This document shows positions 5,853 through 8,204 of a DNA stretch of 8,204 bases, in pieces; the stretch's first letter is position 1, and every line of letters begins with the position of its first letter. This DNA comes from Actinomycetes bacterium. Lineage in GTDB: Bacteria; Actinomycetota; Actinomycetes; Actinomycetales; Cellulomonadaceae. Location: the NCBI GenBank assembly GCA_023389455.1, contig JAEWEJ010000374.1:1-8204 (forward strand), given 5' to 3'. The translations under genes were made by a program, and so were the position numbers. Under the pieces are notes generated by a model that was not told where the DNA came from, did no database searches, and worked only from the letters and a program-made list of their open reading frames with translations.

Positions 5853-5858
5853 GAAGGA
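5853..5858 (+). promoter_or_regulatory. Ribosome binding site deciding the MFS start
   Basis: GAAGGA ends 5 nt before the ATG at 5864. An in-frame ATG at 5732 would give a longer protein, but it lies inside the hairpin after the binding-protein gene, lacks a binding site, and would add a basic, proline-rich stretch with no transporter character. Confidence 0.75.
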
Positions 5859-5863
5859 ACCCC

Positions 5864-7165
5864 ATGCCCTCGGCCGACACCGCCACGCACACCCGGCTGC
5901 GCGACCTGCCCGTCACCTTCTGGTGGCTGTGGACGGCTCAGCTCGTGGTGTGGATCGGGCGGTTCGTCGTCCCCTACATGACGATCTTCCTCACCGCGTC
6001 GATCGGCATGACGGCGGCCGGGGCCGGGCTCGTCGTGGCGGCGTACGGCGTGGGGATCGTGGTCTCGTCGCTGCTCGGTGGGGTGCTCGCCGACCGGTTC
6101 GGTCGGCGCCGCGTGCTGATCAGCAGCGAGCTGGCCAGCGTGGTGGTGCTCGTCGCCATCCCGCTGGTCGACGGCGCGGCGCTCATCGCGGTGCTCATGA
6201 CGGTGTACGGGCTCTTCAACGGGGCGCCCGGGCCGGTCATCCACACGATGGTCGGTGACCTGGTGGAGCCGCGGCACCGGCGGGCCGCCTTCAACTACAA
6301 CTACTGGGCCGTCAACCTCGGGTACGCGATCGGTCCGCTCGCGGCCGGCTTCATGGCGGTGCACTCGTTCGCGCTGCTCTTCTGGTGCCAGGCCGCGCTG
6401 GTGCTCGTCTCGACGTGCCTCATCGCGGCGAAGGTCCCCGAGACGCAGCCGCCCGCGGCCGCCGCCGCGCCGGCGGCCGACCTCGCGGCCGGCGCCCGGG
6501 CCCCGAGCCGGGGGAACGGGCTGCTGTCGGTGCTCGGCGACAAGGTCTTCATGACCTTCGCCGCGGCCATGTTCGTGTACTCGGTCGTCTACGTGCAGTC
6601 CATGACGACGCTGCCGCTGGTGATGACGGAGCAGGGCCACCCGACGAGCCACTTCGGGATGCTCCTGACCCTCAACGGCGTGCTGCTGTGCGTGCTGCAG
6701 CTGCCGACCGCGCGGTTCCTGCAGCGGTGGTCGCGCGACCTGGTGATCGTCGTCGCGCTGGTCGTCACGGCCGTCGGCGTCGGGCTGCAGGCGGCCGCGG
6801 CCTCCCTCGCGATGTACATGGTCGCGGTGGCGGTCTGGACCCTGGGGGAGATGGGCTCGCACCCGCAGGCCACCTCCCTCACCGCGGACCTCGCGGACAC
6901 CGCGCGGCGCGGCCGCTACCAGGGCGTGTACGGCGTGACGCACTCGCTGGCGATGGCGGTGGGGCCGGTCGCCGGTGGTCTCGTCCTCGACTCGTACGGC
7001 TCGCGCACCCTGTGGCTCGCGTCGGCGGTCCTCGCGCTGCTGGTCGCCGTCCTGCTCGCCGTGACGGCGCGCTCGCGCCAGCGTCGCGTCGCCGCGGTGG
7101 TCGCCGCGGACACCGCCGCACGGGCCGCCGCCGTGGAGCGCGTCGCGGAGCCGGCCCGCACGTGA
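5864..7165 (+). CDS. Major facilitator superfamily (MFS) transporter
   Basis: This 433-residue inner-membrane protein has about twelve hydrophobic segments in two blocks, the normal MFS layout. The signature motif A, GGVLADRFGRRRVL (residues 72-85), lies between segments 2 and 3. A hydrophilic Ala/Pro-rich loop separates the two halves after PETQPP. The tail is rich in Ala, Arg and Val, ending EPART. MFS proteins move small solutes using an ion gradient; the overall look is of a drug:H+ antiporter-type member, but the substrate cannot be told. Its place between an ABC binding protein and an ABC ATPase is unusual. It could export a product or toxic excess (an amine, urea or guanidine) or offer a second uptake route. 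It is preceded by a 144-bp gap with strong hairpins and followed after 56 bp by the ATPase gene. Confidence 0.9.
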   Translation: MPSADTATHTRLRDLPVTFWWLWTAQLVVWIGRFVVPYMTIFLTASIGMTAAGAGLVVAAYGVGIVVSSLLGGVLADRFGRRRVLISSELASVVVLVAIPLVDGAALIAVLMTVYGLFNGAPGPVIHTMVGDLVEPRHRRAAFNYNYWAVNLGYAIGPLAAGFMAVHSFALLFWCQAALVLVSTCLIAAKVPETQPPAAAAAPAADLAAGARAPSRGNGLLSVLGDKVFMTFAAAMFVYSVVYVQSMTTLPLVMTEQGHPTSHFGMLLTLNGVLLCVLQLPTARFLQRWSRDLVIVVALVVTAVGVGLQAAAASLAMYMVAVAVWTLGEMGSHPQATSLTADLADTARRGRYQGVYGVTHSLAMAVGPVAGGLVLDSYGSRTLWLASAVLALLVAVLLAVTARSRQRRVAAVVAADTAARAAAVERVAEPART

Positions 7166-7221
7166 CGGCCACGGACACCCCGCCGCCCTCGCCACCACCC
7201 GCACCGAAGGAGCCGGTCACC

Positions 7222-8204
7222 ATGGACGCAGCCGCACCCCTCCTCGCCGAGGCGCCCCGCCGCGCGGACGCCCCCCGCTCCTCCGAGCCCGTGGCCCGCC
7301 TCCAGGGCCTGGACGTCAGCCTGGAACGCCACGGCGTCCGCTCGCAGATCCTGCACGGCATCGACCTGGAGATCGGCCGCGGTGAGATCGTCGGTGTCGT
7401 CGGCGAGTCCGGCTCGGGCAAGAGCGTCATGAGCATGGCGCTGCTGGGCCTGCTGCCGGAGTCGTCCCGGCCGCAGATCGACGGGCGCCTGGAGGTCGCC
7501 GGGCTCGACCTGCGCACGGCCTCGCCGCAGGAGGTGCGCGAGGCGCGCCGCACGCGCCTCGGCGTCGTCTTCCAGGACCCGATGACGTCCCTGAACCCCA
7601 CGATGCACGTCGGCACGCAGGTCGCGGAGAAGGCCGGGTCGCAGCAGGAGGCGATCCGGCTCATGCGTGCCGTGGGCATCCCGCAGCCCGAGCGCCGCTA
7701 CCGCTGCTACCCCCACGAGCTGTCCGGCGGGCTGCGGCAGCGCGTGATGATCGCGATGGCGGTCGCGGGCAGGCCCGAGCTGGTCGTGGCGGACGAGCCG
7801 ACGACGGCCCTCGACGTCACGGTGCAGGCACAGGTGCTCGCCCTGCTGGCCGGGATGCGCGACGAGCTGGGCTGCTCCCTCGTGCTCATCACCCACGACC
7901 TCGGGGTCGCGGCGCAGGTCGCCGACCGGATCGTCGTCATGTACCGGGGCCGCGTCGTCGAGACGGGGACGACGCAGCAGGTCCTGGAGTCGCCGCGCCA
8001 CCCGTACACGCTGGGCCTGCTGGGCTCGCGGCTCTCCCTGGACGCCGACCGCACGCGGCCCCTGTGGGCGCTGCCGACCGAGGCGGCCGCGGCCGCACCG
8101 GGCGGCTGCGCGTTCGCCCCGCGCTGCCGCTTCGCGGTCGACGCGTGCCGGACCACGTCGCCCACGCTCGGGGCGCTGCCCGGGTCGGCTGACGGGGCCC
8201 ACGC
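7222..8204 (+). CDS. OppD/DppD-type ABC transporter ATP-binding protein, 5' part (partial)
   Basis: The frame runs off the window after 327 codons. Visible parts in order are Walker A GESGSGKS (residues 61-68), Q-loop FQDP (117-120), signature LSGGLRQR (167-174), Walker B LVVADEP (187-193) and the H-loop His225 (ITHD). The family-specific C-terminal oligopeptide/dipeptide region HPYTLGLL (260-267) follows, then a cysteine set C296-x5-C302-x6-C309 of the kind found at the end of OppD/DppD proteins, where an iron-sulfur site has been described in a mycobacterial homologue. Nearly a full single ATPase is present, so the missing part is either a short tail or a second, fused OppF-like half. The ATG at 7222 follows GAAGGAG (7206-7212) by 9 nt; about 25 poorly conserved residues precede the domain. 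It would energise import with the family-5 binding protein, but no permease gene lies in the window. Confidence 0.92.
   Translation, partial: MDAAAPLLAEAPRRADAPRSSEPVARLQGLDVSLERHGVRSQILHGIDLEIGRGEIVGVVGESGSGKSVMSMALLGLLPESSRPQIDGRLEVAGLDLRTASPQEVREARRTRLGVVFQDPMTSLNPTMHVGTQVAEKAGSQQEAIRLMRAVGIPQPERRYRCYPHELSGGLRQRVMIAMAVAGRPELVVADEPTTALDVTVQAQVLALLAGMRDELGCSLVLITHDLGVAAQVADRIVVMYRGRVVETGTTQQVLESPRHPYTLGLLGSRLSLDADRTRPLWALPTEAAAAAPGGCAFAPRCRFAVDACRTTSPTLGALPGSADGAH

Noticed and set aside
5732..5863. Upstream ATG start for the MFS gene
   Set aside because: It has no ribosome binding site, lies inside a strong hairpin and would add a basic proline-rich segment before the first membrane span.
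1433..7204. Very long open frames on the - strand opposite the ureohydrolase and transporter genes
   Set aside because: Their translations are Arg/Gly/Ala/His-rich, low-complexity and without domain motifs, as expected from the antisense of GC-biased codons. The + strand frames carry clear family motifs throughout.
1..8204. CRISPR arrays, tRNA/rRNA genes, insertion sequences or attachment sites
   Set aside because: No regularly spaced repeats, no RNA gene signatures, no transposase or integrase motifs and no terminal repeats were seen. The only large repeat is the tandem ureohydrolase pair.

Overview
The window is very GC-rich, with GC-biased third codon positions, Shine-Dalgarno sites of the GAGGA/AAGGA type and almost no T-tracts. 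This fits a high-GC actinobacterium, perhaps a Cellulomonas-like member of the Micrococcales; the genus is a guess from base composition and protein flavour only. All genes I can support lie on the + strand. The long open frames on the - strand look like GC-driven shadows.

Layout. (1) Positions 1-182: the 3' end of a small CDGSH iron-sulfur protein gene, followed by a terminator-like hairpin. (2) 319-1362: a LacI-family transcriptional regulator, apparently on a leaderless transcript. (3) 1363-1498: a 136-bp regulatory gap. It holds a good match to an actinobacterial GlnR nitrogen-control box, a weaker second match, a terminator-like hairpin, LacI-type operator candidates and a -10 element placed for leaderless transcription. 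(4) 1499-2776 and 2838-4037: two tandem arginase/agmatinase-family (ureohydrolase) genes. Their products are about 78% identical by my hand count, align without gaps, keep all dinuclear-metal ligands, and both start with a histidine-rich tail. (5) 4109-5719: a lipoprotein substrate-binding protein of the OppA/DppA/NikA family (SBP_bac_5). (6) 5864-7165: an MFS transporter. (7) 7222 to the window end: an OppD/DppD-type ABC ATPase, cut by the window edge. No ABC permease gene is present; the permeases may lie downstream.

How it may work. Genes 4-7 are co-directional with gaps of 56-144 bp and look like one operon. My reading is a nitrogen-scavenging module. A family-5 binding protein with its ABC transporter, and perhaps the MFS protein, would move a guanidino compound or a metal complex. 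Two paralogous ureohydrolases would then release urea from the guanidino compound. The long N-terminal extension, the His-rich tails and the tandem paralogue layout recall nickel-dependent guanidine hydrolase (GdmH) and the heteromeric metformin hydrolase more than a single manganese agmatinase. The possible GlnR box fits nitrogen control. The substrate and the metal are inferences; membership of the ureohydrolase fold family is well supported. The two paralogues differ most in a single 30-residue block, which suggests either two substrates or a heteromeric enzyme.
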